Shown here one piece after another: positions 33,726 to 45,300 of a DNA stretch of 64,000 nt. The stretch is taken from positions 26,107,107-26,171,106 of the forward strand of contig NC_084802.1 of assembly GCF_963169125.1 (NCBI RefSeq), written 5' to 3'. Position numbers and translations under genes: made by a program. Position 1 is the stretch's first letter; each line of letters opens with the position of its first letter. The notes below the pieces were generated by a model that ran no database searches, was not told the origin of the DNA, and was given only the letters and a program-made list of their open reading frames with translations. Origin of the DNA: Humulus lupulus. Its lineage: Eukaryota > Streptophyta > Magnoliopsida > Rosales > Cannabaceae.

Positions 33726-35866
33726 ATGCAAAGAATAAGGGGTAATATAAGATTCATCCATAATCTCTCGCCTCAAAGCAGTGTCTAACGGAACACATAT
33801 TCGACCCTTGTACCTCAACAAGCCCAAATCAAACACTGTATAATCTCTAGATGCTCAAGCCAAAACATCCTCTCTGATCTTGATCAACTATGGATCACCC
33901 AACTGACCCTCCTTAATTCTTTCCAACAGTGTAGACTGTAGCGTAATATTGGCTAACTGGCCCACTAGCAACTCTATACCAGCTCTGGTCATATCCTCTG
34001 CTAACTCTCTGGCTATCAGCCTCGCACTATAAATCTATCCCGGACCCTTCTGGCTTAAAGCATCAACTACCACGTTGGCCTTTCCTGGATGGTACAAGAT
34101 CTCACAGTCATAATCTTTAACTAACTCCAGCCAACGCATTTGTCTCATATTCAAGAAAATTTGTGTGAAGAAGTACTTACGGCTCTTGTGGTCAGTATAA
34201 ATCTCACACTTCTCCCCATAAAGGTAATGCCTCCATACCTTTAATGCAAAGACCACAGCTGCCAACTCTAAATCATGAGTGGGATATCTCTGTTCATTCT
34301 CTTTCAGCTGACGTGAGGCATAAGCAATCACCTTCCCTGATTGCATCAAAACACAACCTAATCCTTAATGTGAGGCATCTTAGTAAATCACAAACTTCTC
34401 CTAATCTTTTGGAAGGCTCAGAACTGGAGCTATAATCAACCTCTATTTCAGTTCCTGGAAGCTGTTCTCACACCTGTCTAACCACACAAACTTATGATTC
34501 TTGCGTGTCAGCCAGTCAATGAAATAGCAATATTTGAGAACCCTTCCATGAAACGTCTATAATAACTTGCCAATCCAAGGAAACTTCTCACCTCTAAAGC
34601 ATTCTTTGGCCTTGGCCAATCTCTGACTGCCTCAATCTTGGCTAGATCCACTTTAATCCCCTCCTTACTAACAATGTGCCCAAGGAAAGTTACTTGAGAT
34701 AACGAGAACTCACACTTCTTGAACTTTGCAAACAATCTGTGCTCCCTCAGTCTCTGTAGAACCAACCTCAAATATTGCGCATGTTCTGACTCTGACTGAG
34801 AATAAACCAGGATATCATCGATGAAGACGATCATAAACTGGTCCAAATAATCCTTGAACACTCTGTTCATCAAATCCATAAAAGCAGCTGGGGCATTAGT
34901 CAATCCAAAAAACATGACTAAGAATTCATAATGCCCATATCTAGTTCGAAAAGCAGTCTTCGATATGCCTCCTTCCTTGACCCCCAACTGATGATAACCA
35001 GAACAAAGATCTATCTTTGAGAATATCCTTTTTCCTTGCAATTGATCAAACAAATCATCTATCCTTGGCAAAGGATACTTGTTCTTAATTGTTAACTTAT
35101 TTAGTTCTTTGTAATCAATACACATCCTCAGAGAACCATCTTTCTTTTTCACAAACAGAATTGGCGCACCCCAAGGTGAGAAACTAGGTCTGATAAAACC
35201 CAAATCTAACAACTCTTGCAACTGTACTTTCAATTCTTTTAACTCAACTGGGGCCATTTTGTAAGGTGCTCTAGACACTGGCTTCATCCCTGGTGCCAGT
35301 TCTATCACAAACTCAATCTCTCTGTGTGGTGGCAACCCTAGTAAATCTTCTGGAAACACATCCAGAAACTCACAGACTAGTTTTGTCTCTTTTGGTCTCA
35401 CTGGCATGACTTGAGTGGTATTAACCACATTGGCTAAGAATCTAATGCAACCTCCTTGCAATAGGTCTCTAGCCCTCAAAACAGATATCATAGGTATGTG
35501 AGGTCCATGCACAGTACCAACAAACACAAAAGGATCCTCACCTTCAGGCTCAAAGGTGACCATCTTCCTTCTGCAATATATGGTTGCCCCATACTTCACT
35601 AACCCATCCATACCCAGAATCATGTCGAAGTGAGTCATGACTAACTCTATTAAATCCACTGACAACTATCTGCCCTCCACTATCACTGGCAAAAATCTGA
35701 CCCATCTCCTAGATACTACTAACTCCCTAGTGGGTAATAAGGTCCTGAATCCCACAACATAATAATCACATGGTCTACACAGTCTATCAATAATTCTACT
35801 AGCAACAAAAGAATTTGTAACACCATAATCAATCAAAACAATATAAGGGGTTCCAGCACTAAGAAG
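33726..35866 (-). pseudogene. Tekay pol: protease, RT, RNase H and integrase zinc-finger start
   Basis: Minus strand. The protease remnant near 35840 reads D-Y-G-V-T-N where D-S/T-G is needed. RT is a long open stretch, 34508-35665: [61 protein letters not shown] and the catalytic FIDDILVYS. RNase H follows in another frame at 34035-34349 ([29 protein letters not shown]). The integrase N-terminus runs to 33726, ending at the HPG of the zinc-binding domain, where Tat-1 inserted; the next residues are at 20876. Breaks include a TAG after the gag region (35867), a TAG near 35666 and the RT/RNase H frameshift near 34500. Confidence 0.88.
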
Positions 35867-37108
35867 CTAACCTGTAACTATTGAGGGTGAAGCCTCAGCT
35901 TTTGCTTGTGTCAATGCCAACACTCGAGCTGGGGCCGAGCTGTCCGCCTTTCTGGGTTCTTCCTTTCTTGTTTTAGGGCAATATTTCTTTAAATGACCCA
36001 CTGCTCCACATAAGAAGCAATCCTTTGCCCTACACTCCCCCAAATGGTGCCTCTTGCACCTAGGGCACTCAGGATAAGTCTTCCAGGCCTCACTGCCACC
36101 TTGACAACCCATTGTAATACCTCGTGGTTGCCTGTCAGGACCTGGAGCTGGGAAGGTATCAGGAACCTTCCTTTTCTGATCACTAGGGCCTCCGCCCCTA
36201 CCAAAACCCACAAATGGAGGACCATTCCTCCTCAACTCTTTTCTGGCTGCATTGTCCTGCCAGATCTTGTTCTCTGCGCTCTCAGCTGTGAGCGCTTTCT
36301 CAGCCACCTGTGCATAGGTAGTAACCCTAGTCACAGTGGTAATACGTACATTCTGGGCTAATCTAGGTTGTATCCCTTGGAGAAACCTCTCCCTTATGGT
36401 CCCATCAATGGGCACCAGCTCCATGGCAAACTTTGTCAATCTATCAAACTTCAAGGCATACTTAGTCACTGATAAACTCCCTTGAAGTAACTTGATAAAC
36501 TCCTCAGCTATTGCAGCCCTAATGGCATCATTGTAGTACTTCTCATTGAACAGAGTCTGAAACTCTTCCTAACTTGGGGCATTGATGTTTCTAGTCTGGG
36601 ATATAACTTCCCACCAAATCCGGGCATCCTCTCGAAACATGTATGTGGCATAGGGCACCCTCTCATTACCAGACATCCTCATGAGGTCTAGGATGGTGGT
36701 AATCATGCTCATCCATTGCTCTTCCTTAGCTAGATCTGCACTACCCTCAAATATTGGAGGTTGCTGTTTCCTGAACCTTTCATAAAGAGGTTCCCATTTG
36801 CTTCCAGCCTCAGGCAACTGCTCAACTGTTGGGAGCAACACAGGTGGTGCCTCAGGTAAAACGTTCCCTGCAGGAACTTGTTGTTGTCTCAAGAGGCGAA
36901 TTTCTTCTTCCTACCTCAATACTCTGTCCTGCAGATCATTAAAGAATTGTTGCCAGTTATCAAGAGTTGGCTGTGGAATCTAATTCTGGTCATTCTCTTG
37001 ACCCTATCTGTTATTCTGGCCTTGATCTTCCTGGCGAGTTGGTGCATCTGTCTATCTTTGAATCATTCTTATAACTTAAACCTTGCTGTAATTGTCAAGG
37101 CGGCCAGT
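35867..37108 (-). pseudogene. Tekay gag
   Basis: Particle protein of the Tekay element, in the same frame as its RT. 36569-36892 covers the start of the capsid domain (FEGSADLAKEEQWMSMI, ATYMFREDARIWWE). A TAG at 36569-36571 replaces a conserved codon, after which 35867-36469 continues with ALKFDRLTKFAMELVP and FLQGIQPRLAQNV. Two zinc-knuckle-like motifs follow: the degenerate CPRCKRHHLGEC and a perfect CX2CX4HX4C knuckle, CFLCGAVGHLKKYC. The stretch 36893-37108 is a poorly preserved N-terminus. The primer binding site lies 360 bp further on. Confidence 0.85.
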
Positions 37109-37471
37109 TAGGCAGTGATAACTAAACCTCTTGCCACCTCACAGTCCAAGATCAACAGTATACAGATATACAAATGGATACATGATTATAGCATTTAGCA
37201 TTTAACATGTATCAATTGATAATTCCCAACGAACAATACTAATAAGTATGTTCTAGCAATATCAATACTAATAAGCATGTTCTTGCTGATGATGCAGTAG
37301 TCAAGGCCCAGCCTTATCAAGGTCTCTCATGTAGACATGTAAAGCATTTATACTATATTTAAGCAGTTAAATATATAACTCCATAAATAGTTACCAAACC
37401 ATGAGTCGAGCTTGTCTTCAGTGGCGAGTGTACATGCCCAGCCAATCTATAGGAACCCTAAACCTTGGCAC

Positions 37472-37483
37472 GCTCTGATACCA
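37472..37483 (-). promoter_or_regulatory. Tekay primer binding site (initiator tRNA-Met type)
   Basis: The minus strand reads TGGTATCAGAGC, the standard plant retrotransposon primer site complementary to the 3' end of initiator tRNA-Met. It is 3 bp from the abnormal terminus 37487-37518. Confidence 0.88.
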
Positions 37484-37486
37484 AGT

Positions 37487-37518
37487 TGTAACAGTCTTGG
37501 AGTAACCAGGGCGTTATA
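37487..37518 (-). repeat. 32-bp inverted LTR-end remnant replacing the Tekay 5' LTR
   Basis: Where a 2.4-kb 5' LTR should be, only 32 bp occur, from TGTAACAGTCTTGGAG to AGGGCGTTATA. They match the last 32 bp of this LTR family but in flipped orientation relative to the element, so the two ends of the whole element form an inverted repeat (with 17179-17210). The TSD GTGAC follows directly. Confidence 0.75.
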
Positions 37519-37623
37519 GTGACCTTCTGGGTGCTAGGTCTGTGACCTTCTGGGTGCTAGGCCTGTTGATCTCAGTTAGAACGAAAGTGAGTATTTCTCA
37601 GTGAAGTGTACTTGGGGGTTTAA

Positions 37624-37910
37624 GCCGACCACCCTATGAAGAATAGGGTGGGCCGACCACCCAGGTGGTTCTTAATCATGTTAGGCCAACCATCCTAGGG
37701 GTTGGCCTCAGGCCGACCACCCCTAGGGATCCTTGGGCATACTGGGGCCGACCACCCTTGGGGTAGGGGTCAGGCCGACCACTCTCTTGGACACACTGGG
37801 GTCAACCACCCTTGGGGTAGAGGTTAGGTCGACCACCCCTAGGGCTCTTGGGCCTGCTTAGGCCAACCACCCCTAGGGGTAGGGGTCAGGCCGACCACCC
37901 CTAGGGGTTT
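37624..37910. repeat. GGCCGACCACCC minisatellite inside the Tat solo LTR
   Basis: Ten variants of (G)GCCGACCACCC(C/T)-TAGGGG in 290 bp, for example at 37624, 37651, 37711, 37747, 37833 and 37890. Many contain the palindrome CCCCTAGGGG. The spacing is irregular, about 25-45 bp. Confidence 0.8.
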
Positions 37911-38065
37911 TAGGCTTGGTCGACTTCCCTATAGGTCCTGAACTTATCTTTTTTGCTCGTCGGTCTTTTCTCAATACTTTGTCATTTTTTTCCCTGATTT
38001 GTGATGTCACGTATCACATTCTCATTCGCCACGTCATCCTCGTATTTTTTAGGGATAACAATTAC

Positions 38066-38327
38066 CATATCTCACATGATGATCAATAATTTTACAAACA
38101 AAACAAGTATAACAATAACCCTTGAATTGTTCATTAACATTCGCCATTGTAATCTTAATATTAGCAATAAACTCAAACTCACAAAAATATGGCAGCATAG
38201 ACATTTCATTCAAATTCTTGAAATCTACACATTTAGAAATAAGGAATTTGATGATATCAATCTCCTTAAGCATGTAATCTCATTATGTTGTCTCTTCCTT
38301 TGTTGATGAAGACTTTGAAACCATATC
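38066..38327 (-). pseudogene. Copia gag fragment
   Basis: Minus-strand piece of the broken copia host element. The open frame 38049-38273 has MANVNEQFKGYCYTCFVCKI followed by a His and Cys, a possible degenerate gag zinc knuckle. When the Tat solo LTR and one TSD copy are removed, the frame runs without a break into the 17-residue repeat segment at 16348-16614, which supports joint origin. The upstream part is interrupted by the solo LTR 38328-40783. Assignment to gag rests mainly on position between the 5' LTR and the protease remnant. Confidence 0.55.
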
Positions 38328-40783
38328 TATAACGTCCCAAATTACCTAATAAGGCTCAGGGTATTGATTAGGGAGCCAGGATGGCAAATTATGGAAATTA
38401 TGTGATATATATGAGTATCATTGCATGATTATGTGAGTTATATTATAATATGACTTGATATGCATGTGTTAGGTGTATTAAATATGCAAGTGGGCCTGTT
38501 TCTTATCAGAAGGGAAATTTTTGTAATTTGGCTCGTTATGGGTATATTTGGCATATATGTGATATATGTGTGAGACCACATTATTATGTGGATATATTTG
38601 GGTTACTCGGCATGAGGCGATCCTAAGGAGCAAGCTAGTGGGAAAGTCATAACGAGACTAATACTTGACTCAAGGTGAGTCAAGGGATGTTTCGGGTATT
38701 TAGTGTATTACCAGGATATTGGGTAATGGGAATGAATAATTGAGTATATATTGGGAGTTAGTGAGATCAGGAGGGAATTCTGGGGATTTTGACTATTTTA
38801 CCCTCGGGGGCGTTTTTGGGTACCCCAAGCTTTGATATTTGCTTAAGGTTACTTGAACACTAAGTAACCTGTCATAAACAGAAAAAAACCTTCAATATTC
38901 TCTCTCTCTCTCTCCCTCTCCCATTCGCTCACTTAACGCTCGTTAGCGTTTTCGAAGGAAACTCGAGTTTTAGGGCTCGGATTCAAGGAAGGTTAGAGTC
39001 ATAACGATTCTAGGGAAGAGTAGGAGCTTGCTAGCCAGAGGATTTAGCTGGAAAGCAACTTAATCAGAGGTAATTTAAGCTTTGAATTTATGAGTTTCTG
39101 TTTCCTTAAGTTTCTTGAAATTTGAATTGGATTTTTCGGTTTGGTGAGTTTTTGATCCATCAAAAACGCTGGTTTTGTTGCTTGGGAGGTTCTAGGGATG
39201 TTGTGGGATTGAATGGTGAGTTTGGTATAGACTTGGGGTGATTTTTGAGAGGATTTTGGACTGAGAAAGCTGAATTCGCGGGGTCGCGCCGTGGCCCTCA
39301 TGAACTCAGGTGTCAGGCGGTTTCCTAAAGTTGGGTCGCGCCACTGCCCATGTCCAGTGTAGTTTGGGGCTGGGCTCTCTGGTTGTGAGAGCCACGACTC
39401 TAAATGGTGGGGCGCCACATCCCTAATTGGGTGCGTCGTGGCACAAATGGGGGGTTTTTGTCCAATGAGTGTTTTAAGTGCGGGAACTCAAACCTTAGGG
39501 CTCAGGGTCGATCCTACTACCCAGTTTAGTGGAATTCGACGTCTCGGAGGCTAGGACTTGGCCCAAAAGCCTATGTATGCTCATTATTGATGGGATTCTG
39601 TACTTGGTTATGACTAGGTTATTGCTAGGGGCTCGGGATCAGGATCGTGCTCGAGGGTCGTTCTTATTTTACATTACACTTTGACCTGAGGTAAGAAAAC
39701 TGCACCCAATACGTGATGTACAAGAGTAGGTCTAGGGCCCGAATGTTCAATATAATCTTGATTGGGAATGGGCCCTTATAAATGTACATGATTATGATTA
39801 TGCCTGTGAATGATTGATTAAGCATATTGAATGCTTTGTATCTAGATATTTGTTATATGATGAATGAATGTTAGCATTATATAATTGAGAAAGGCTTGAC
39901 TTATGAGTCGAGGATGTCAATAGCGCTGAGCGCTGGTCAAAAAGCATTGACTTATGAGTCAAGGGCGGCAATAGCGCGCTGAGCACTGGTCGTTTTGGTT
40001 AGATCTAATCAGGAGCGCATCATACGCTTGTCCAACCCAATGGTCATGGAAAACTAAAGCGCCAGGTATGCTGGGCCAGTTCCAATGTTGGTTATATAGA
40101 GGATAGGGAAATGGGCCTCGAGGTGACTTATTAGTCTCATATCCTAGGGCGCTAAGCCCCAGTGTGATTTATTAATCATGTAATTTGAGCAATGGACCTC
40201 GATATGATTCAGTTAATCATTTAATTAGGGCATTTGGTCCCATATGACGTTTTAGTCATTTATATGAATGGTATGCATGCATGAGTAGGGTTATTACTGC
40301 TAGGCATGCTTATTATAGTTTGGTAATGTATTATTAACTGCTTTATGAGCATGTTTAAGTTCTCTTGTTGGGCCTTGGCTCACAGGTGCTATGTGGTGCA
40401 GGTAAGGGGAAAAGAAAGCTGGACCAGCCATGAGTTGGAGAGCTTAGGTGGCGACATGTACATATGTGGCCACTTGAACACCACGACCAAGGTTTCTCAG
40501 AGGAACTAGGGTTAAACCTTATTTTTGTCGCTTAGGTCGGCGGGTTGTAACTTTTGAGTTGTAATTACCCTTTTGGAACTGTGAACAACTTTGTAAATGT
40601 TTATTATGGGATCCCATGTACAGCTTAACGTTTTAATGAAATATCTATCCCTTTTGACCAAAATTTTAACCCTAGACTGTTAATTACATTTAGTTGCATA
40701 TTTATGGCCAAATGACTCATTTAGTGAGTTTAGCACTATTTAAAATAGACAGTGTAACAGTCTTGGCTAACCAGGGCGTTACA
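38328..40783 (+). mobile_element. Tekay-type solo LTR
   Basis: 2456 bp from TATAACGTCCCAAATTACC (first G mutated to A) to CTAACCAGGGCGTTACA, with a perfect duplication ATATC at 38323-38327 and 40784-40788. It contains a CT-repeat run at about 38897-38920. The sequence is related to 17179-19617 and 3066-10483. No internal region. Confidence 0.88.
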
Positions 40784-40788
40784 ATATC

Positions 40789-41238
40789 CACATTCATGTA
40801 GAGCATATCCAAAATAGAACTTTCTTTGATCTTTCATTGTTATGTGTTCAACACAAACCAAATCATGAAGTAATGAATTGAAGGTTGAATACAAATCTTG
40901 ATAATCAAATAAACATGTTCATAATATGAATATAAATCTTGAATATAAGAAACTAAGAGTAATGATATGTGCACCCAAAATATACACCCAAACATTACAC
41001 AAGTGATGTGTCAGTTTAGCCTAGCCAATCACATTTATTAAAATTGGGACCTACTGTTTTAAAAAGCAGTGACACGTCACTGTGTGTAATGTTTGAGTGC
41101 ATATTTTGGGTACACATATCATTACTCAAGAAACTAAATGATTAAATGATGATAATATGAACTTAGAAACATTTATTCATCAATACTAATAATGAAAAAA
41201 AACATAAAACAAAGTTAGGGTTAGATAGATACAACATT
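40789..41238 (-). pseudogene. Copia 5' untranslated / gag start remnant
   Basis: Minus-strand sequence between the presumed copia 5' LTR (41239-41963) and the gag fragment at 38066-38327. No clear protein motif is visible and stops are frequent. It carries the MITE 40957-41127. Confidence 0.35.
40957..41127. mobile_element. MITE with ~45-56 bp TIRs (Mutator-like)
   Basis: 171 bp, starting GAGTAATGATATGTGCACCC and ending with its complement, the TIRs matching over about 45 bp with few mismatches and extending weakly to 56. It is flanked by a 10-bp direct repeat AAGAAACTAA (40947-40956 and 41128-41137). The TSD of 9-10 bp and the long TIRs suggest a Mutator-type MITE. Confidence 0.88.
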
Positions 41239-41963
41239 TGATTTAGAGCAACTTGAATCTTTAGACTTGGGGAACTTCTAAGGCTTATACACAATAAGAA
41301 TATTGTTGTCCGAAATCTCTATTTCAAGCTTCCCTTATTGCTTGAAGCTTCAACTAAGTAGAATGAGATTTGAGATTTAACAAGCCTTAAAACTCATGCA
41401 AGTCAAGCAAAGCTTGGTGAGTTTCTTGAAGAAAACTTTGGTCTTTGAGAGCTAGAGAGAGACAGAGGTTAGAGAGAGAGAGAGTTGGAAAGTGTGATCA
41501 AGGCTTTACAACTCTAATAACTCATATTTATAGGGTAGGCATCATCATTAGTCTAACCAATAGGATTAAAGCATCTAAAATACACCATTTGGAGCATTTT
41601 ACGTAACTGTACAACCCTAAGATACTGCCCAAGCGATACGCCACCTACTAGCAGTTGATGCATCACCTGCTAGGGATTTTGAAGCCTTTCGCATTTTGGC
41701 GATGCTACCCCACTTAGGGGGCAATAAATCGCCACTCCTTCTGACTTTAGACCCCTCCAATGATCCTAAAATTGCTTTAAATGCTACCAAATTTTTTGAC
41801 AATATTTGGATACCTCATTGTATCACTTTAGACCTATAAAAATCACTTTTAGATGTCTTCTACACAATCTCATGTTTTCACTTTAACTTAAGTGAAAAAC
41901 CGTCAAGTGTTTTGCACCTCAACGTGTAAACATCTTAACATTTATATTTAACAAATCTCAACA
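41239..41963 (-). repeat. Putative 5' LTR of the broken copia host element
   Basis: The right end is firm: minus-strand start TGTTGAGATTTGTTAAAT at 41963, where LINE sequence stops. A minus-strand TATA box (CCTATAAATATGAG) lies at about 41525-41541, and a GA-rich leader at 41450-41490. The left end near 41239 is a guess from a TG/CA boundary followed by a degenerate TGTTGTATCTA primer-like site. The matching 3' LTR is not visible. Confidence 0.5.
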
Positions 41964-42295
41964 ATATAACAGGGCCGTCTCTTCCACATTTTAACCTTGA
42001 TATATTACCATTACTAAGTTCATGTTTAAGGAGGGAAGAGAGGCCTTCAGCACAAAGAAGGAATAGGAATGGGGACAAGGGATCCCCCTGCCGCAAGCCA
42101 CGGGTAGGCTTAATATCCCCAATCATCTCTCCATTGACATTCACAGAGTACCTTACAGAAGTAACACATTTCCTTATCAATGAGACCCATTCCAATTTGA
42201 ACCCCAATCGGTCAAGCATGCCCCAAAGGAAACACCAATTCACCCTGTCATAGGCCTTTGCCATGTTAGCCTTAAACACTAAATAGCCTGTTTTA
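41964..42295 (-). pseudogene. LINE (L1-type) reverse transcriptase, palm fragment
   Basis: Minus strand. Contains the L1-type RT motifs KANMAKAYDRVNW and TRGLRQGDPLSPFLFL. It breaks at 41964, before the catalytic F-A-D-D box, at the copia LTR. Removing the Athila-type element joins it in frame to the upstream RT piece at 53313-53398, showing that this is one LINE split by insertion. Confidence 0.88.
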
Positions 42296-43818
42296 TGATA
42301 AGTATTGAATTTGTCTATTTTTATTTCATTATTCTTATATAATTATGTACTTGATTTTATATATATATTTAATAGGTTTATTTTGTGTTTTTAGGACTTT
42401 CAAGACATTTGGGTGAAAATAATGAATTTGGGGTGTTTTATAGGCAATGGTTAAGCTCGGAATTACAAGTCTGAAACTTCACACTTGATTTTGATAATTT
42501 TCCAATACTCTTTTGGAAATATTTTTAGAAATACAAGTTTTATATTTAGCTTTCCATAGCTTTTTTAATCGTCCAATTCCGAGCTATATCGAGGAAGTTA
42601 TGGTTAAAATATTGTCAGTGTTTGCAGCTGAACAAAAATGAAAAAATGGAAAAACAAATGCTATGGTCGCGACCACAGCATCAAAGCCCAACGACCACGA
42701 CTAGCAATGTCCCAGGTTGTGGCCGGAGCCCGATTTTCTGGAAAATACATGTTCATGTGGCCGCGGCCGCCAAGAAACACTACAGCAGCCGGCGATCGAT
42801 TTTTCCTTAATTTTGTATTTTTAAATGTATTTTTGAAAAGGATATTAAAGGGGTTAGGGTTAACTTTTATAATAAATTTGGATTGCGAATTTTAGAGGCT
42901 AGAGCAGCAGCAAAGAAGAAAAAACATCATCATCTACATTCTTTAATCTACTTTTTCTTTCTTCTCAAAACTTCTTTATTGTCATTGAATATTTATGTTT
43001 GTGAATATGAATGTGATTATGGAGTAGTTTTCTTTGTAGTCAAGGATCATTTCAAAACCCTAGACATGAGATCTTGAATGCATTGATAAATCTTATTTTT
43101 TTCTATTCCCTTATATTAAATTGTTTCTATTTTTCTATTTGAATGTTATGAATCTTGTAAAATATTGTTTAGATGGCCACTAATTAGGGTTTTGCATTGT
43201 TCTATTATCATCTTAGGATTGCTATTCACCTAATAGTTTAGGACTCTAAGTGGAGTGATATATTACAATTAAGATATTGTGACGGGTATATTAATTGTGA
43301 TGAAGAATAAAATCTAGCTTAAATGAATTGCATACTTAATGAATTTGTTACCTAGATTAACTTGTTTCCATTGAATGTAATACTTTTCCTTGGTTAAATA
43401 GATCACATGCTTAATGGGTTTATTACTTGGTAAAAAAGATTAATTAAGAGCACTTAGCTTTAATTAATTATAATAGGGAAACTGAGATAATTGACTGCTT
43501 AAGTGCTATCTGCAAGGTTACTAGTTTAATTGGGAATAAGGAATATTATTTGTCATTGTTGATAGATTGATTGTCGAAGGTGGAGAATAATTCTTAATTG
43601 TTTTCTAAAATTATATTATCAATTGTTCTTTGTTTATTACTTTATTTTATATTATTAAATCTTGAAACAAAATCCCCTATTTAATTGTTTTTTTATTTTG
43701 AATGATAATTTGAATAATAGTCCTTGTGGGTTTGACCCTTACTACCACTTTAATAATAATTTAGTGAGTAGTAAGGAATAAATATAATTAAATTTAGTAC
43801 AACATACGACACACATCA
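42296..43818 (+). repeat. Athila-type 5' LTR
   Basis: 1523 bp from TGATAAGTATTGAATTTG to ACACACATCA. It has a GC-rich patch near 42660-42800 in otherwise AT-rich sequence, also present in the 3' LTR. Confidence 0.9.
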
Positions 43819-43824
43819 AATTTT

Positions 43825-43842
43825 TGGTGCCGTTGCCGGGGA
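43825..43842 (+). promoter_or_regulatory. Primer binding site, tRNA-Asp type
   Basis: TGGTGCCGTTGCCGGGGA matches the complement of the plant tRNA-Asp 3' end at 17 of 18 positions and lies 6 bp after the LTR, as in Athila/Tat elements. Confidence 0.88.
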
Positions 43843-43942
43843 CAATTTTATCTAATTTGTTATTTTTTTTTCCTTTTTACTAACTTTGTCTATTAGTTGT
43901 GGTTGACGTTTTTAAAGGCTTGCATAAAACTTGGTTTGAGAC

Positions 43943-45300
43943 ATGGCAATGTACTATCAACACTGCTATGATCCACAAATGAATAGATATGACCCTTATT
44001 ATAACAATTACAATTCATAATGAGAGGAATATTCAAATACTTTCTATGATGGGAATCAATATGTTGAGTTGAATTACTATTCTCCATCAGAATATAATGA
44101 GTTTATACCACAATATTAAGATCCATAAATTCGAGATCTCACCAGTGCATTGAATGCTAGTAATCTCCAACTTCAACAGATGTCACAACAAGCTTACGTG
44201 CCTTTTCCTCATCAATATCATACAGGAATGCAACAAGATCAGGAGCCCATCAATTTCAGATATGTTAAAAACATTGGTGGCTTCAAATATACAGACCCAA
44301 GTAATTCTTCAGAGTAATTTGAAATCTTTTCAAAATTTGGAGAGTACAATGGGACAAATTGCTACATCATTGTATAATCTTGAGGTTGAGAATTTTGGAG
44401 AATTACCCACAGAATTGGAGAGTAATTTAATAGAGAATTATAGTACCTTATCTCTTCAAAGTGGTACACAATTTGACTCATCACCTCACCTAGACAAAAT
44501 ATTTGATCCAATTCCAACTCAACCCTAGAAGGATCCTCTCCACAAGAGGTTGACACTCCCACTTCAGTTGGTCCATCATTACAGAAAAAGTCATACAAAA
44601 CAATTGTCACAACCTATGTATCTCTTCCGCCCTTCTCAAGCAGATTGAAAAAGTCTAACAAAGAGGAGACCAACAAGGAACTACTGAAAACTTTTCGCAA
44701 AGTAGAGGTTAAAATTACACTCATTGATGCATTCAAGCAAGTGCCTCCCTATGTTAACTTCTTGAAAGAGTTGTGTACTAACAGAAGAAAGCTAAGAGAT
44801 GATAAACAAATAAGTGTGGGGGATAATGTTTCTTCTATTCTCCAAAGCAAGTTGCTACCCAAGTGTCAAGACCTTGGGATGTTTACAAATCCATGCATCA
44901 TCAGTAAAACCATGTTTGTTCATTGTATGATAGATTTAGGAGCACCTATTACTATTATGTCTTATTTTGTTTTTTCTTCTTTAAATCTAGGGTTATTAAA
45001 GAAAATGTTGTTATTATTCGATTGGCTGATCGCACTAATGTTTATTCCCTAAGGGTAGTTGAAGATATTTTGGTGCAAGTTTAATTTAGGAGGTCATTCC
45101 GACTTATTACAAGTACAAAGATGGATGTCAAAGTATGGGCACATACAATAAAATTTGATGGTGAAGTTGTACAATTTGATATATTGAATTCTATTGATAA
45201 GTTCAAGAGGAAGAAGATTTTGTTAAATGACTCACCATAACAATTATGACTACATCGTTCAGTTGTGCTAACGGCGTTAAACAAAGCAAACCTACGGGAG
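43943..45300 (+). pseudogene. Athila-type gag/protease remnant
   Basis: Starts at ATG 43943 (MAMYYQHCYDPQ) and soon meets stops. The best-preserved part is 44645-45052: KQVPPYVNFLKELCTNRRKL, SSILQSKLLPKCQDLGMF, then the protease site region MIDLGAPITIMSYFVF, where the catalytic D-S/T-G reads D-L-G. After a frame change near 45050 the flap and tail are traceable (KFDGEVVQFDIL at about 45150-45190), with an internal deletion. Most of the capsid domain and all of pol are missing. Not functional. Confidence 0.8.

Larger units (their letters stand above)
17179..37518 (-). mobile_element. Tekay chromovirus (Ty3/gypsy) with an aberrant 5' end
   Basis: A minus-strand element with the TSD GTGAC at 17174-17178 and 37519-37523. 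Order in its own direction: an abnormal 32-bp 5' terminus (37487-37518), a Met-type primer site (37472-37483), gag, protease, RT, RNase H, integrase with chromodomain remnant, polypurine tract (19618-19633), and a full 2439-bp 3' LTR (17179-19617). The Tat-1 element sits inside its integrase. The missing 5' LTR and many stops mean it cannot move by itself. Confidence 0.88.
16620..38060 (-). mobile_element. Tat-type solo LTR, interrupted by a Tekay element
   Basis: Left terminus TGTTGACTTGTG (16620) and right terminus TAGGGATAACA (38060) are flanked by a perfect duplication ATTAC (16615-16619 and 38061-38065). Read on the minus strand it starts TGTTATCCCTAAAAAATACG. A minus-strand TATA box (TACTATAAATAAAGG) lies at about 16930. 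Its own length is about 1.1 kb: 16620-17178 plus 37524-38060. The right part contains a minisatellite. Copia gag reading continues on both sides once the LTR is removed, which supports the boundaries. Confidence 0.85.

Noticed and set aside
42622..43077. Small proteins at the start of the Athila-type element
   Set aside because: They lie inside the LTR, and frames differ between the two LTR copies.
43825..43842. Part of a tRNA-Asp gene
   Set aside because: Only 18 bases matching the tRNA 3' complement, exactly at the LTR boundary; it is a primer binding site.
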